Source of the DNA: WQXF01 sp031553615
GTDB lineage: Bacteria; Bacillota; Clostridia; Christensenellales; Aristaeellaceae
Assembly: GCA_031553615.1 (NCBI GenBank)
Contig: JAVBLJ010000010.1
Coordinates: forward strand, 62,001-126,000
Length of the DNA stretch: 64,000 bases
Reading direction: 5' to 3'
Shown piece after piece: positions 45,067 to 52,958 of this stretch (position 1 is the stretch's first letter; each line of letters starts with the position of its first letter). The notes under the pieces were generated by a model that saw only the letters and a list, made by a program, of their open reading frames with translations, did no database searches and had not been told where the DNA came from. Position numbers and translations under genes: made by a program.

Positions 45067-45651
45067 CTACAGTGTCCCCTTGGTCGAAAGCACGCCTTCG
45101 ATGCGCGGATCGATGGAGGCCGCCTGCTCCAGCGCACAGCCGAACGCCTTGAAAAGCGCCTCGGCCTTGTGGTGATCGTTACGGCCATAGGGCACGGAAA
45201 GATGCAGCGTAAGCCCGGCGTTGGCGCTGACAGCCCGGAAGAATTCCTCCACCAGCTGCGTGTCCATCGCGCCCAGCATGGGGGCGGAAAAAGCCGCCTC
45301 GAACACCAGGTAGGCGCGCCCGCTGATATCGAGCACCACATTCGCCAACGCTTCGTCCATGGGCACGGCAGCCTGCCCGATGCGGCGGATCGCCCGCTTA
45401 TCGCCAAGGGCCTGCGCCAGCGCCTGACCCAGGCAGATGCCCACATCCTCCACGGTATGATGCGCGTCCACCTGCAAATCGCCCTGGCAACGCACCTCCA
45501 AATCGATGCGCGCAAACCGCGCAAGCGCGCTCAGCATATGATCAAAAAAGCCGACGCCCGTGCTCACCGCGGCCGCGCCTCGGCCCTCCAGCGCCAGACG
45601 CAGCTGGATATCGGTCTCCTGCGTAGCGCGGGAAACGCTCGCTTCGCGCAT
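45067..45651 (-). CDS. hisB: imidazoleglycerol-phosphate dehydratase
   Basis: 194 residues; AAGGAGG lies upstream of ATG 45651, 2 bp after the hisD stop. Metal-binding motifs are in place: VGFFDHMLSALARF near 33, DAHHTVEDVGICLGQAL near 62 and GRNDHHKAEALFKAF near 158. It is a monofunctional plant/Gram-positive type without the phosphatase domain. It converts imidazoleglycerol phosphate to imidazoleacetol phosphate (step 6). The partner aminotransferase HisC and synthase HisHF are not in this window. Confidence 0.97.
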   Translation of the reverse strand: MREASVSRATQETDIQLRLALEGRGAAAVSTGVGFFDHMLSALARFARIDLEVRCQGDLQVDAHHTVEDVGICLGQALAQALGDKRAIRRIGQAAVPMDEALANVVLDISGRAYLVFEAAFSAPMLGAMDTQLVEEFFRAVSANAGLTLHLSVPYGRNDHHKAEALFKAFGCALEQAASIDPRIEGVLSTKGTL

Positions 45652-45653
45652 AT

Positions 45654-46964
45654 TTATTCCTCCTTTGTGCTCGGTATATTCGCAAACCGAATCGCAACCG
45701 CTTTAGCGTGCGCATCCAACCCCTCGGCGCGGGCCAGACGCACCACGTCGGCGCTCGCTTCGGCCAACGCGGCCTGGGTATAGTATACCAGGCTGCTCTT
45801 CTTTGTAAAATCCTCGACATTCAGCGGCGAGAAAAAGCGCGCGGTGCCGCTGGTGGGCAGCACGTGGTTCGGACCCGCGAAGTAATCGCCCAACGGCTCC
45901 GGCGAGTAGTGGCCCAGAAATACCGCGCCCGCGTTCTGGATTTGCCCCAGCAGCGCGAACGGATCGGCCACCGCCAATTCGAGATGCTCCGGCGCCACCT
46001 GATTGGCCAGATCGGTGGCCTGCTCCAAATTCTCGCACACCACGATGGCGCTGCATTGCTTCAGCGAGGCCTCCACGATCTCGCGGCGGGGCAACAGCTC
46101 GGCTTGGCGCAGCGCTTCTTCGCGCACGGCATGCGCCATCTCGGCGCCAATCGTGAGCACGACGGAAGCGGCCAGCGGATCGTGCTCGGCCTGCGAGAGC
46201 ATATCCGCAGCCACGTAGGCCGGATTGGCGCTCTCGTCGGCGATCACTAGCACCTCGGAGGGCCCGGCGATCATATCGATGCCCACGTGCCCAAACACCT
46301 CGCGCTTGGCGTTGGCCACGTAGATGTTGCCCGGACCCACAATCTTGTCCACCCGCGGCAGCGTGTCCGTGCCAAAGGCCAGGGCCGCCACAGCCTGCGC
46401 CCCGCCCACTTTGTAAATCTCGTGCACCCCGGCGATGTCGGCGGCCACCAGGGTGAGCGCATTGTTCACGCCGCCATCGGGCGCGGGAGGCGTCACCATC
46501 ACGATGCGCGGCACCCCGGCCACGCGCGCGGGCAGCACGTTCATCAGCACCGAGGAGGGGTAGGCCGCAGTGCCACCGGGCACGTACACACCCACGCTGC
46601 TCAGGGGCCGCACCATCTGGCCCAGCGCGCTCCGGGCGTCAAAATCGATCCAGGTGCGCTGCTTTTGCTTTTCGTGAAAGGCGGCAATGCGCTTGGCGGC
46701 CTCGCGCATGGAAGCCACCCAGGCCTCATCCGCCGCCGCGTATGCCGCCGCGATCTCCCCGGGGCTCACCCGCAGCTGATCCGCACGCATGTCGGCTCTA
46801 TCGAAGGCCTTGGTGTATTCGAGCAGGGCTTCGTCGCCCCGTTGGCGCACCGCGCCCACGATGGCCTTCACCCGCTCGGTCACCTGTTCATCCTGCATCT
46901 GGGAGCGCGAAAGCAGCCGTTGGGCCAAAGCCTCGCGATCCTGGGCGTACAGTATGGGGATCAT
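45654..46964 (-). CDS. hisD: histidinol dehydrogenase
   Basis: 436 residues from ATG 46964, which overlaps the hisZG stop as ATGA. The signature GPGNIYVANAKREVFGHVGID lies near 225, followed by MIAGPSEVLVIAD. The Zn-site stretch SQAEHDPLAASVVL and the C-terminal GPNHVLPTSGTARFFSPL are both as expected. It oxidises histidinol to histidine in two NAD-dependent steps. Length and motif order are standard; nothing is missing. Confidence 0.97.
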   Translation of the reverse strand: MIPILYAQDREALAQRLLSRSQMQDEQVTERVKAIVGAVRQRGDEALLEYTKAFDRADMRADQLRVSPGEIAAAYAAADEAWVASMREAAKRIAAFHEKQKQRTWIDFDARSALGQMVRPLSSVGVYVPGGTAAYPSSVLMNVLPARVAGVPRIVMVTPPAPDGGVNNALTLVAADIAGVHEIYKVGGAQAVAALAFGTDTLPRVDKIVGPGNIYVANAKREVFGHVGIDMIAGPSEVLVIADESANPAYVAADMLSQAEHDPLAASVVLTIGAEMAHAVREEALRQAELLPRREIVEASLKQCSAIVVCENLEQATDLANQVAPEHLELAVADPFALLGQIQNAGAVFLGHYSPEPLGDYFAGPNHVLPTSGTARFFSPLNVEDFTKKSSLVYYTQAALAEASADVVRLARAEGLDAHAKAVAIRFANIPSTKEE

Positions 46965-48715
46965 CGCGCCTCTCCCTCCTTCGCACACCCTGTGCTCTCT
47001 TTTGTGCTCTCTTTTGTGCTCTTTTTTGTACTCTCTTTTGTGCTTTTCTTTGTGCTCTCTCTCTCGTTCTCTCTAGTGCGCTGCAAAAGCTCGCGCAGCG
47101 CGGCGATCAGCGGGCGTATCTTCGCGCCCTTGGTTTTGAGGGATACCACGTTGACCACCACCCGCGCGCTGCTGTGGCTGATGGTTTCGAGCACTTCCAG
47201 GCCGTTGGCTCGCAGGGTCGCGCCGCTCTCCACGATGTCGAGTATCACGTCGGATAGCCCCACCAGCGGCCCCAGCTCCACCGAGCCATTGAGCTTGATG
47301 ATCTCGATATTCTGCCCCATGGCCGCGTAGTATCCGCGCGCTACCGTGGGGTACTTGGTCGCCACGCGCAGATTGCCCTGGGTAATCCCCCCGCCGCGTT
47401 GATCCGGAAAGCCTGCGATGCACAGCCGGCACGCGCCAAACCCCAAATCCAGCAATTCGTACAGCGGTCGGTTTTCCTCCAGCAGCGTATCCTTGCCCAC
47501 GAAGCCGATGTCGGCCACGCCGCGTTCCACGTAGGTGGGCACGTCGCTGGGCTTCACCAAAATGAAGCGGTATGCGCCAGTGGGATCGGCCAGCACCAAC
47601 TTGCGGCCCGGGTGGAGCGCTTCGCCGCACTCCACGCCCACGGCCTCCAGCAGCGCAAGCGCCTGCTCGGCCAGCCGCCCCTTCGCCAGCGCGATGGTCA
47701 CGGCTTCGGGTTGGCGATCGCCCTTCGGCACCTGCTGCCGCTCCAGGGCCAGCAGCGTCTGCGTGACATCCAGCGCGAAGCCCACCGCCGGCCATTCCAG
47801 GCCAAACTCCTGCGGCAGTCGGTCGTATCGGCCGCCCGAAAGCAGCGGTGCGCCCAGGTGCCCCGACATGCCGCGAAATATGATGCCACTATAATAATGC
47901 ATGGCCTGCACCATGCCCAGGTCGATGGCCACGAAGCGATCCAGCCCTTGGGCCGCGAGTGCGTCGATCACGCTGCGGATGCGCTCCAGCGCCGCCAGAC
48001 AGCGCGGTGCGCGGGTGATCTCCCGGGCCTGCTCCAGCACCTCCACGCCGCCGTACAGCGTAGGCAGCAGCATGATACGGCGGCTGATCTCTGGGCCGGT
48101 GCGCGCATCGCGCAGCATCAGCTCGATGGCCAGCATATCCTTCTGCTCCACGCAATCGCGCAGCTGTTCCTGCTCCCCGCCCGAAAGGCCCAGCTCCTCC
48201 ATGAGCCCCAAAAAGAAATCGACTTGGCCGATATCGATCTGGAACGAGGAAAGCCCTGCGGCTTGCAGCGCGCGAATTGCCAGGGCGAGCACCTCGGCGT
48301 CGTCCTGATACGAGGAGCCGCCCAGCAGCTCCACGCCCGCCTGTGCGGTTTGGCAAAAGCGCGGGTGCTCCTCCTGCGGGAAGGCCAACACGTCCTGCAC
48401 GTAGCCCAGCCGCAGCGGCAGCGGCGCATCGCGCAGTTGCCCCGCCGCCATGCGCACGATGGGGGTGGTGTTGTCGGGCCGGATGGCCAGCGTGCGCCCA
48501 TTGCGGTCGAAGGTTTTCCACATCTGCTGCTGCGCAATGCCACTCGCGCCGCCCGCAAACGTCTCGTAATATTCAAGCAGCGGCGTTTCCACCTCGGCAT
48601 AGCCATGCTGCACGAAAAGCTCGCGCAGCGTGGCCTCCAAACGGCGCTTGGCCGCGCATCCGCCCAGTGGCAATTCCTGCATGCCGCCGGGTATTTGGCG
48701 CTCTCGTATTTGCAT
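46961..48715 (-). CDS. hisZG: fused HisZ-HisG: ATP phosphoribosyltransferase regulatory and catalytic subunits in one chain
   Basis: 584 residues from ATG 48715 (AAGGAGGG five bases upstream). Residues 1-330 are HisZ, a histidyl-tRNA-synthetase paralogue: FVQHGYAEVETPLLEYYETF, RPDNTTPIVRMAA and LLSGGRYDRLPQEFG. Residues 336-545 are the short form of HisG: VTIALAKGRLAEQALALLE near 339, ADIGFVGKDTLLEE near 401 and the PRPP loop DIVESGATLRANGL at 493-506. No stop or frame change separates them. HisZ and short HisG are normally two proteins forming a hetero-octamer. The tail (546-584) is a KEST/KKST repeat. It catalyses the first step of histidine synthesis and is first in the operon. Confidence 0.95.
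   Translation of the reverse strand: MQIRERQIPGGMQELPLGGCAAKRRLEATLRELFVQHGYAEVETPLLEYYETFAGGASGIAQQQMWKTFDRNGRTLAIRPDNTTPIVRMAAGQLRDAPLPLRLGYVQDVLAFPQEEHPRFCQTAQAGVELLGGSSYQDDAEVLALAIRALQAAGLSSFQIDIGQVDFFLGLMEELGLSGGEQEQLRDCVEQKDMLAIELMLRDARTGPEISRRIMLLPTLYGGVEVLEQAREITRAPRCLAALERIRSVIDALAAQGLDRFVAIDLGMVQAMHYYSGIIFRGMSGHLGAPLLSGGRYDRLPQEFGLEWPAVGFALDVTQTLLALERQQVPKGDRQPEAVTIALAKGRLAEQALALLEAVGVECGEALHPGRKLVLADPTGAYRFILVKPSDVPTYVERGVADIGFVGKDTLLEENRPLYELLDLGFGACRLCIAGFPDQRGGGITQGNLRVATKYPTVARGYYAAMGQNIEIIKLNGSVELGPLVGLSDVILDIVESGATLRANGLEVLETISHSSARVVVNVVSLKTKGAKIRPLIAALRELLQRTRENERESTKKSTKESTKKSTKESTKESTGCAKEGEAR
46991..47062 (-). repeat. six 12-bp tandem repeats coding the HisZG tail
   Basis: Unit TGTGCTCTCTTT on the plus strand, six adjacent copies with a few changes, a pyrimidine-rich tract. 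In the hisZG frame each unit codes KEST or KKST. Copy number changes would leave the frame intact. Confidence 0.9.
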
Positions 48716-48763
48716 GCCAGCCCTCCTTGGTCGGTTTTTACTTTGTCGCTTTACCATGATAAT

Positions 48764-48792
48764 ATGCTAAACTAACAGGTTTCGTTTGTCAA
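48764..48792 (-). promoter_or_regulatory. promoter of his operon
   Basis: On the minus strand perfect TTGACA (48792-48787), 17 bases, TAGCAT (48769-48764), about 50 bp before ATG 48715. The leader is too short for a T-box. Confidence 0.75.
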
Positions 48793-48804
48793 GTTTTTCT
48801 TGGC

Positions 48805-48872
48805 AGGGATTTTGCCCTGGGATTTCGCCCTCACGGGCGACCCAAGGGCTTATCGCTCGTCCTTGAAAATCC
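48805..48872. repeat. nested palindrome in his operon/SASP gap
   Basis: GGATTTT (48807-48813) pairs with AAAATCC (48866-48872), CCCTGGG with CCCAAGGG, and the centre is TCGCCC-TCAC-GGGCGA (48825-48840). It is unlike elements A to C. Its position upstream of the his promoter suggests an intergenic palindromic repeat. Confidence 0.6.
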
Positions 48873-48924
48873 TTCTCTGCGCATCACTACTCCCTTTTGC
48901 ATCATAGCACGAAACGGCAAAAAG

Positions 48925-48965
48925 CGCAAAAAGAGGCGCATCAAGCTTGTGCATGATGCGCCCCG
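48925..48965 (-). terminator. rho-independent terminator after SASP gene
   Basis: On the minus strand a perfect 9-bp stem GGCGCATCA / TGATGCGCC, then TCTTTTT. Confidence 0.88.
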
Positions 48966-49001
48966 CCATGGAAATCCTACGGATTGGTCCGCGTCACGGC
49001 A

Positions 49002-49232
49002 TTACTTGCCGCTCATCGCGCGCTCGGCCTGCTCGATCATGCGCTTGACCATGTAGCCGCCGATGTAACCGGCCTGGCGGCTCGGCAGATCGCCGTTGTA
49101 GCCCTGCTTGAGGTTGATGCCCAGCTCGTTGGCGATTTCGAACTTCATGTTGTAAAGCGCCTGCTTGGCTTCGGGCACCATAGAACGGTTGGAGCTGGAG
49201 CTCTGGTTGGCGTTTTGCGAGGCATTGTACAT
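49002..49232 (-). CDS. alpha/beta-type small acid-soluble spore protein
   Basis: 76 residues; GGAGGG lies upstream of ATG 49232. It matches the family across its length: an Asn/Gln/Ser-rich start, VPEAKQALYNMKFEIANELGI with the germination-protease cleavage region near KFEIANE, then GYNGDLPSRQAGYIGGYMVKRMIEQAE. It coats and protects DNA in dormant spores and supplies amino acids on germination. It should be made in the forespore under sigma-G; I could not find a convincing sigma-G promoter by eye. A paralogue lies 88 bp upstream. Confidence 0.95.
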   Translation of the reverse strand: MYNASQNANQSSSSNRSMVPEAKQALYNMKFEIANELGINLKQGYNGDLPSRQAGYIGGYMVKRMIEQAERAMSGK

Positions 49233-49320
49233 ACGTGTTTCCCTCCATTAATTAAAGCTTTTTGAATTGGATGGTCGTGAACCGGGGTAGATTCAAGCCG
49301 GATGTTACGGATTGGATGCG

Positions 49321-49545
49321 TTACTTCCCGGCCATCTGGCGCTCAGCCTGCTCAATCAAACGCTTGACCATGTAGCCGCCGACGTAGCCATTTTCCCGCG
49401 AAGTCAGATCGCCGTTGTAGCCCTGCTTGAGGTTGATGCCGAGTTCGCGCGCGATTTCAAACTTCATGGAGTCCAGCGCGGCGCGGGCCTCGGGCACGTT
49501 GGCGCTGTTGGAACCGCTGTTGCCCATCTGGTTGCCCATCTGCAT
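49321..49545 (-). CDS. alpha/beta-type small acid-soluble spore protein
   Basis: 74 residues from ATG 49545 (GGGAGG upstream); the frame stays open further upstream but without family similarity. VPEARAALDSMKFEIARELGI contains the protease site, followed by GYNGDLTSRENGYVGGYMVKRLIEQAE. It is very similar to the neighbouring SASP, so a tandem duplication is likely. Same role in spore DNA protection. Confidence 0.95.
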   Translation of the reverse strand: MQMGNQMGNSGSNSANVPEARAALDSMKFEIARELGINLKQGYNGDLTSRENGYVGGYMVKRLIEQAERQMAGK

Positions 49546-49668
49546 GTTTTCGTTCACCTCCCGTTCGTTTTCAGCCGTATTTTTCACGCAAAGTGCGCGC
49601 GATACTCTGCCAATTGACGGCAGGCAAATCATGGTTTTGCAACGCTCAACAAGTTCCCAATCGTCGCG

Positions 49669-49697
49669 TTGCATCGGCGCGCGCACTATGCTAGAAT
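49669..49697 (+). promoter_or_regulatory. promoter of PPOX-family gene
   Basis: TTGCAT (49669-49674), 17 bases, TAGAAT (49692-49697), 40 bp before the start. Confidence 0.7.
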
Positions 49698-49737
49698 GGG
49701 CAAAACAACTGCGGCAGATACGGCGGGAGGAATGAGC

Positions 49738-50172
49738 ATGGGCGCTTATGAGGAAGCTTGCGCGATATTGACGGAGCGTTTTGGCAAGGATAGCCTTATC
49801 TCCATCGCGACCGTGGAGGGCGCGCACCCGCACGTGCGCACGGTGGATGGTTACTACGAGGAGGCCGCGTTCTACACCGTCACCTATGCGCTATCCGGCA
49901 AAATGAAACAGATCGCGGCCAATCCGGAAGTCGCAATCTGCGGCGAATGGTTCACGGCGCACGGCATCGGCGAAAACCTAGGCCATGTGCTGGATGAGCG
50001 CAACGGAGCCATCATGGCCAAGCTGCGTGAGGCGTTCTCCGGCTGGTACGGCAATGGCCACGTAAATGAAAGCGACCCGAACACCTGCGTGCTGCGCATT
50101 CGCCTGACCGATGGCGCGCTCGCCAATCAGGGAACTTGGTACAAGATCGACTTCCTTCACAAAACGGCGTAG
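49738..50172 (+). CDS. pyridoxamine 5'-phosphate oxidase-fold flavoprotein
   Basis: 144 residues from ATG 49738, seven bases after GGGAGG; an ATG at 49732 is too close. DSLISIATVEGAHPHVRTVDGYY is the typical first strand pair of the split-barrel flavin fold, followed by KMKQIAANPEVAICGEWF. Such small proteins bind FMN or F420/heme and act as reductases or resistance factors. This one cannot be assigned further. It is a monocistronic gene on the plus strand with its own promoter and a shared terminator facing recO. Confidence 0.85.
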   Translation: MGAYEEACAILTERFGKDSLISIATVEGAHPHVRTVDGYYEEAAFYTVTYALSGKMKQIAANPEVAICGEWFTAHGIGENLGHVLDERNGAIMAKLREAFSGWYGNGHVNESDPNTCVLRIRLTDGALANQGTWYKIDFLHKTA

Positions 50173-50224
50173 GAACCGCGCAAAGCAGCGCAAAGTACGC
50201 CGCCCGGCAGCCCGCATCGTAAGT

Positions 50225-50270
50225 AAAAAGACCCATCTCGATCGCCACTCGCGATTGAAATGGGCCTTTT
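50225..50270. terminator. bidirectional terminator between PPOX gene and recO
   Basis: AAAAGACCCAT pairs with ATGGGCCTTTT, extended by TCGATCGC/GCGATTGA, with A- and U-tracts on both sides. Confidence 0.85.
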
Positions 50271-50294
50271 GAATAGGCTTTGGAAACGCCTGCG

Positions 50295-51044
50295 CTACGG
50301 ATGCGCGCCGCCCGGCAGCAGCTTTGCCGCCTTGATGGTGCACTCCACGCGGCTCTCCAGGTAGCCGCGCAGGCGCTGCACCGCCTCCTCGGCGGTCGCC
50401 TGAGGCACCTGCTCCAGCGCACCATCGAAGCCCTGGCGCTGCGCGCTGCGCAAAAAGCAGAGCGTCTCGAAGTGCAGCACCTCGCCCGAGCCGCCGCACG
50501 CCGCGCACAGCACGCCGCCTGCCTGCGCCCCAAAGCGCACCGCCACGCCGTCCGGCAGGGTCGCGCCGCAATGCGCGCACACGTCCAATCGGGGCAAGTA
50601 CCCCAAGCTCTCGGCAAATTGAAGCAGAAAAACCGCCGTCAGCGCCGCCGGGGAGCGTTCCGCACCGCCATAGGCCAGGTGTGCCAGTGCGCTCAGCAGC
50701 CGCGCGTAAAGCTCCGGATGCTCCTCGCCGGGCTGCACCGAGGCCTCGCAAAGCGCCAACAGGTACACGCCGTACACCAGCCGATCGTAATCCTCGCGAA
50801 TCGGGTAGTAGCTTTCGCGAATCGCGCAGCCGGTGAGCGTAAAGCGATCGTGGCTTTGGTGAAACTGGTAATCCCCGGCGCAAAAGAGCTCGGTTGCTCC
50901 GGAAAGCGCACTCTTGGTCTTGCGGCACCCCCGCGCCATGGCATCGATGCGGCCCAGGGTGGGCGAAAAGAGGGTGAGCATGCGGTCGTTGTCGCGGTAG
51001 TTGACGTGGCGCAGCACGATGGCCTGCGTAGCGATCCCCGGCAT
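50295..51044 (-). CDS. recO: DNA repair protein RecO
   Basis: 249 residues, GGGAGGG upstream of ATG 51044. The OB-fold start (TQAIVLRHVNYRDNDRMLTLF) is typical, and the zinc site CAHC...CAAC lies at about 153-182. RecO loads RecA with RecF and RecR in gap repair. It ends the conserved yqfC-to-recO cluster, 84 bp after era. That gap contains a stem-loop (51077-51112) without a U-tract. Confidence 0.95.
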   Translation of the reverse strand: MPGIATQAIVLRHVNYRDNDRMLTLFSPTLGRIDAMARGCRKTKSALSGATELFCAGDYQFHQSHDRFTLTGCAIRESYYPIREDYDRLVYGVYLLALCEASVQPGEEHPELYARLLSALAHLAYGGAERSPAALTAVFLLQFAESLGYLPRLDVCAHCGATLPDGVAVRFGAQAGGVLCAACGGSGEVLHFETLCFLRSAQRQGFDGALEQVPQATAEEAVQRLRGYLESRVECTIKAAKLLPGGAHP

Positions 51045-51076
51045 GCGTCCGCCCTCCCCTACCCGTCTTTTGCTTC

Positions 51077-51112
51077 GTCTCGCTCAAACAGACCGAAAGT
51101 CCGTCGCGAGAC
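51077..51112. other. stem-loop between era and recO
   Basis: GTCTCGC (51077-51083) pairs with GCGAGAC (51106-51112), with an inner GAC-CGAAA-GTC hairpin. Role unknown. Confidence 0.5.
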
Positions 51113-51128
51113 CTGTGCGAGGGCCCGT

Positions 51129-52016
51129 CTATTCGTAGCCCAGGGTGTGCAAATCGTCGTTGCGGTTGCGCCAATCCTCGCGCACCTTGATCCAAAGCTG
51201 TAGGGACACGTGCACGCCCAGCAGGCTTTCGATGTCGATGCGCGCGGCGGTGCCGATGGATTTCAGCATCGCGCCCTGCTTGCCAATAATGATGCCCTTG
51301 TGCGAGGCACGCTCGCAGTAGATCGTGGCGTGAATCTCCATCAGGCCCTCGCTGAGCGGCTGCATGGACATCATTTCCACGCCTATTCCGTGCGGCACCT
51401 CGTCGCGCAGGCGTTGCAGCGCCTTTTCGCGAATGATCTCCGCGCAAATCAGGCGCTCGGGTTGATCGGTGATCATGTCGTCCGGGAAATACTTGGGGCC
51501 TTCGGGCAACGCGGCGCGCAGCACGCGGAGCAACTCAGGCAGGCCCCGCTGCGATACCGCACTGATGGGCACGATGTGCTCATAACCCGCCTCGGCCAAG
51601 TCGGCCAGCGCTGCCAATATTTTTTCTTCGCTCAGCAGATCGATCTTGTTGAGCACCAGCACGCGCGTCACCTTTTTCTTCGCCATGTCCTCCAAAATCT
51701 GCCGGTCATAGCCGCCAATCTGGGTGGCATCCACCATCACCATCAGCACATCGATGCCGTCGAGCGCATCATGCACGCTCTTGACCATGTACTCGCCCAG
51801 CTTGGTGCGGGGCTTGTGCAGGCCGGGCGTATCCAAGAACACCATCTGCGCCTCGGGCTCGGTGAACACGCCCATGATGCGATTACGGGTGGTCTGCGGC
51901 CTATCGGAAACGATGGCGACCTTCTCGCCGATCAACGCGTTCATCAGCGTGGATTTGCCCACGTTGGGGCGGCCTACGATGGCCACGAATCCCGAATGAA
52001 AAGCAGCTTTCGTCAT
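51129..52016 (-). CDS. era: GTPase Era
   Basis: 295 residues from ATG 52016, with AGGAGG six bases upstream and a 4-bp overlap with cdd. The G motifs are G1 GRPNVGKST at about 15-23, G2 SDRPQTTRNR, G3 DTPGLH, and G4 NKID near 120. The C-terminal KH domain includes IGKQGAMLKSIG near 245. It binds 16S rRNA and helps 30S assembly. Order ybeY-cdd-era-recO is as in many Firmicutes. Confidence 0.97.
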   Translation of the reverse strand: MTKAAFHSGFVAIVGRPNVGKSTLMNALIGEKVAIVSDRPQTTRNRIMGVFTEPEAQMVFLDTPGLHKPRTKLGEYMVKSVHDALDGIDVLMVMVDATQIGGYDRQILEDMAKKKVTRVLVLNKIDLLSEEKILAALADLAEAGYEHIVPISAVSQRGLPELLRVLRAALPEGPKYFPDDMITDQPERLICAEIIREKALQRLRDEVPHGIGVEMMSMQPLSEGLMEIHATIYCERASHKGIIIGKQGAMLKSIGTAARIDIESLLGVHVSLQLWIKVREDWRNRNDDLHTLGYE

Positions 52017-52426
52017 GCATTTCCTCCTATGCTTTCCGGCCCGAAACTGTGGGGCAACAGCGCATCCAGCGTGGTCGCGGCGACCTCGCCACCCCAGGTG
52101 ACCAGCACGCGCATGTGCGGGCCAAACTCGTTTAGCACTTGGCGGCACATGCCGCACGGAAAGGGCGCGGAGCCCTCGGCGGCGATGGCGATAGCGGTAA
52201 AGCGCCGCGCGCCTTCGGAAACCGCCTTGACCACCGCAGTTCGCTCCGCGCAGAGCGTAGCGCCATAGGAGGCGTTCTCCACGTTGCAGCCCGTGAAAAT
52301 CCGGCCATCCTCGGCCAGCAGGCAGGCCCCTACCGCGTATCCCGAGTAGGGCGCATAGGCACCGCGCATCGCCGCTCGCGCTTTTTCCAGCAAAGTCTCG
52401 TCGCCGATCGTCCCGTTATTGGCCAT
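52013..52426 (-). CDS. cdd: cytidine deaminase
   Basis: 137 residues from ATG 52426. Zinc and catalytic residues are present: CAE at 59-61 and PCGMC with Cys91 and Cys94; VGACLLAEDGRIFTGCNVENASYG is the substrate-binding stretch. Homotetrameric type. It deaminates cytidine and deoxycytidine for pyrimidine salvage. It overlaps ybeY by 11 bp upstream and era by 4 bp downstream. Confidence 0.97.
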   Translation of the reverse strand: MANNGTIGDETLLEKARAAMRGAYAPYSGYAVGACLLAEDGRIFTGCNVENASYGATLCAERTAVVKAVSEGARRFTAIAIAAEGSAPFPCGMCRQVLNEFGPHMRVLVTWGGEVAATTLDALLPHSFGPESIGGNA

Positions 52427-52958
52427 GTTGTCCCTCTTCCGGCGATGGATCTCGCGGCAATCGCGCACGGCCCATCGCTTCTTCTTCGATAGCGCGCATG
52501 CGCGCCTTTTCCTGCTCCTCCATGTGATCGTAACCCAGCAGATGGCAGATGCCGTGCACGAGCAGGTAGCCCATTTCGCGCCGGAAGCTGTGCCCGAAGG
52601 CCTCCGCCTGCTCCCCCGCGCGCTCCACCGAGATCACGATGTCGCCCAAGTGGCGACAACCGGTGTCCGGATCGATCAGCGCGTGCAGCCGCTTGGGATA
52701 ATCGCGGGCGGTGCCACGGGGAAAGCGCGCCGCCGGAAAGGAGAGCACGTCGGTCGCGCTATCGATCCCGCGCTGGTCGCGGTTGACCTGGCGAATGCCC
52801 TCATCCCCAGTCAGCACCACGCATGCCTGGTATTTGCCCGCCAAACCCTCGATGTCCAGCACCTGCTGCGCCACCTCTTCGAGCAGCGCCTGCAGCGGCC
52901 CCAGCGCCTGTAAGCCTTCGAGTGCCCCGCTCTCCTCCATGCACCATTCCAGCCTCAT
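52416..52958 (-). CDS. ybeY: rRNA maturation endonuclease YbeY
   Basis: 180 residues; AAGGAGG precedes ATG 52958, which overlaps the pgpH stop as ATGA. The metal site HGICHLLGYDH has His135, His139 and His145. DSATDVLSFP near 67 and LGDIVISVERA near 104 are typical. It acts in 16S rRNA 3' processing and ribosome quality control. Undecaprenol kinase dgkA, often between ybeY and cdd, is absent here. Confidence 0.96.
   Translation of the reverse strand: MRLEWCMEESGALEGLQALGPLQALLEEVAQQVLDIEGLAGKYQACVVLTGDEGIRQVNRDQRGIDSATDVLSFPAARFPRGTARDYPKRLHALIDPDTGCRHLGDIVISVERAGEQAEAFGHSFRREMGYLLVHGICHLLGYDHMEEQEKARMRAIEEEAMGRARLPRDPSPEEGQHGQ

Noticed and set aside
44344..45783. 479-codon open frame on the plus strand
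   Set aside because: Antisense to hisA, hisB and hisD, all with clear family motifs.
48716..49001. T-box or histidine leader before hisZG
   Set aside because: The promoter lies only about 50 bp before the start, leaving no room; the palindrome is upstream of the promoter.
49233..49320. Sigma-G promoter between the two SASP genes
   Set aside because: No pair of motifs matched the sigma-G pattern well enough to report.
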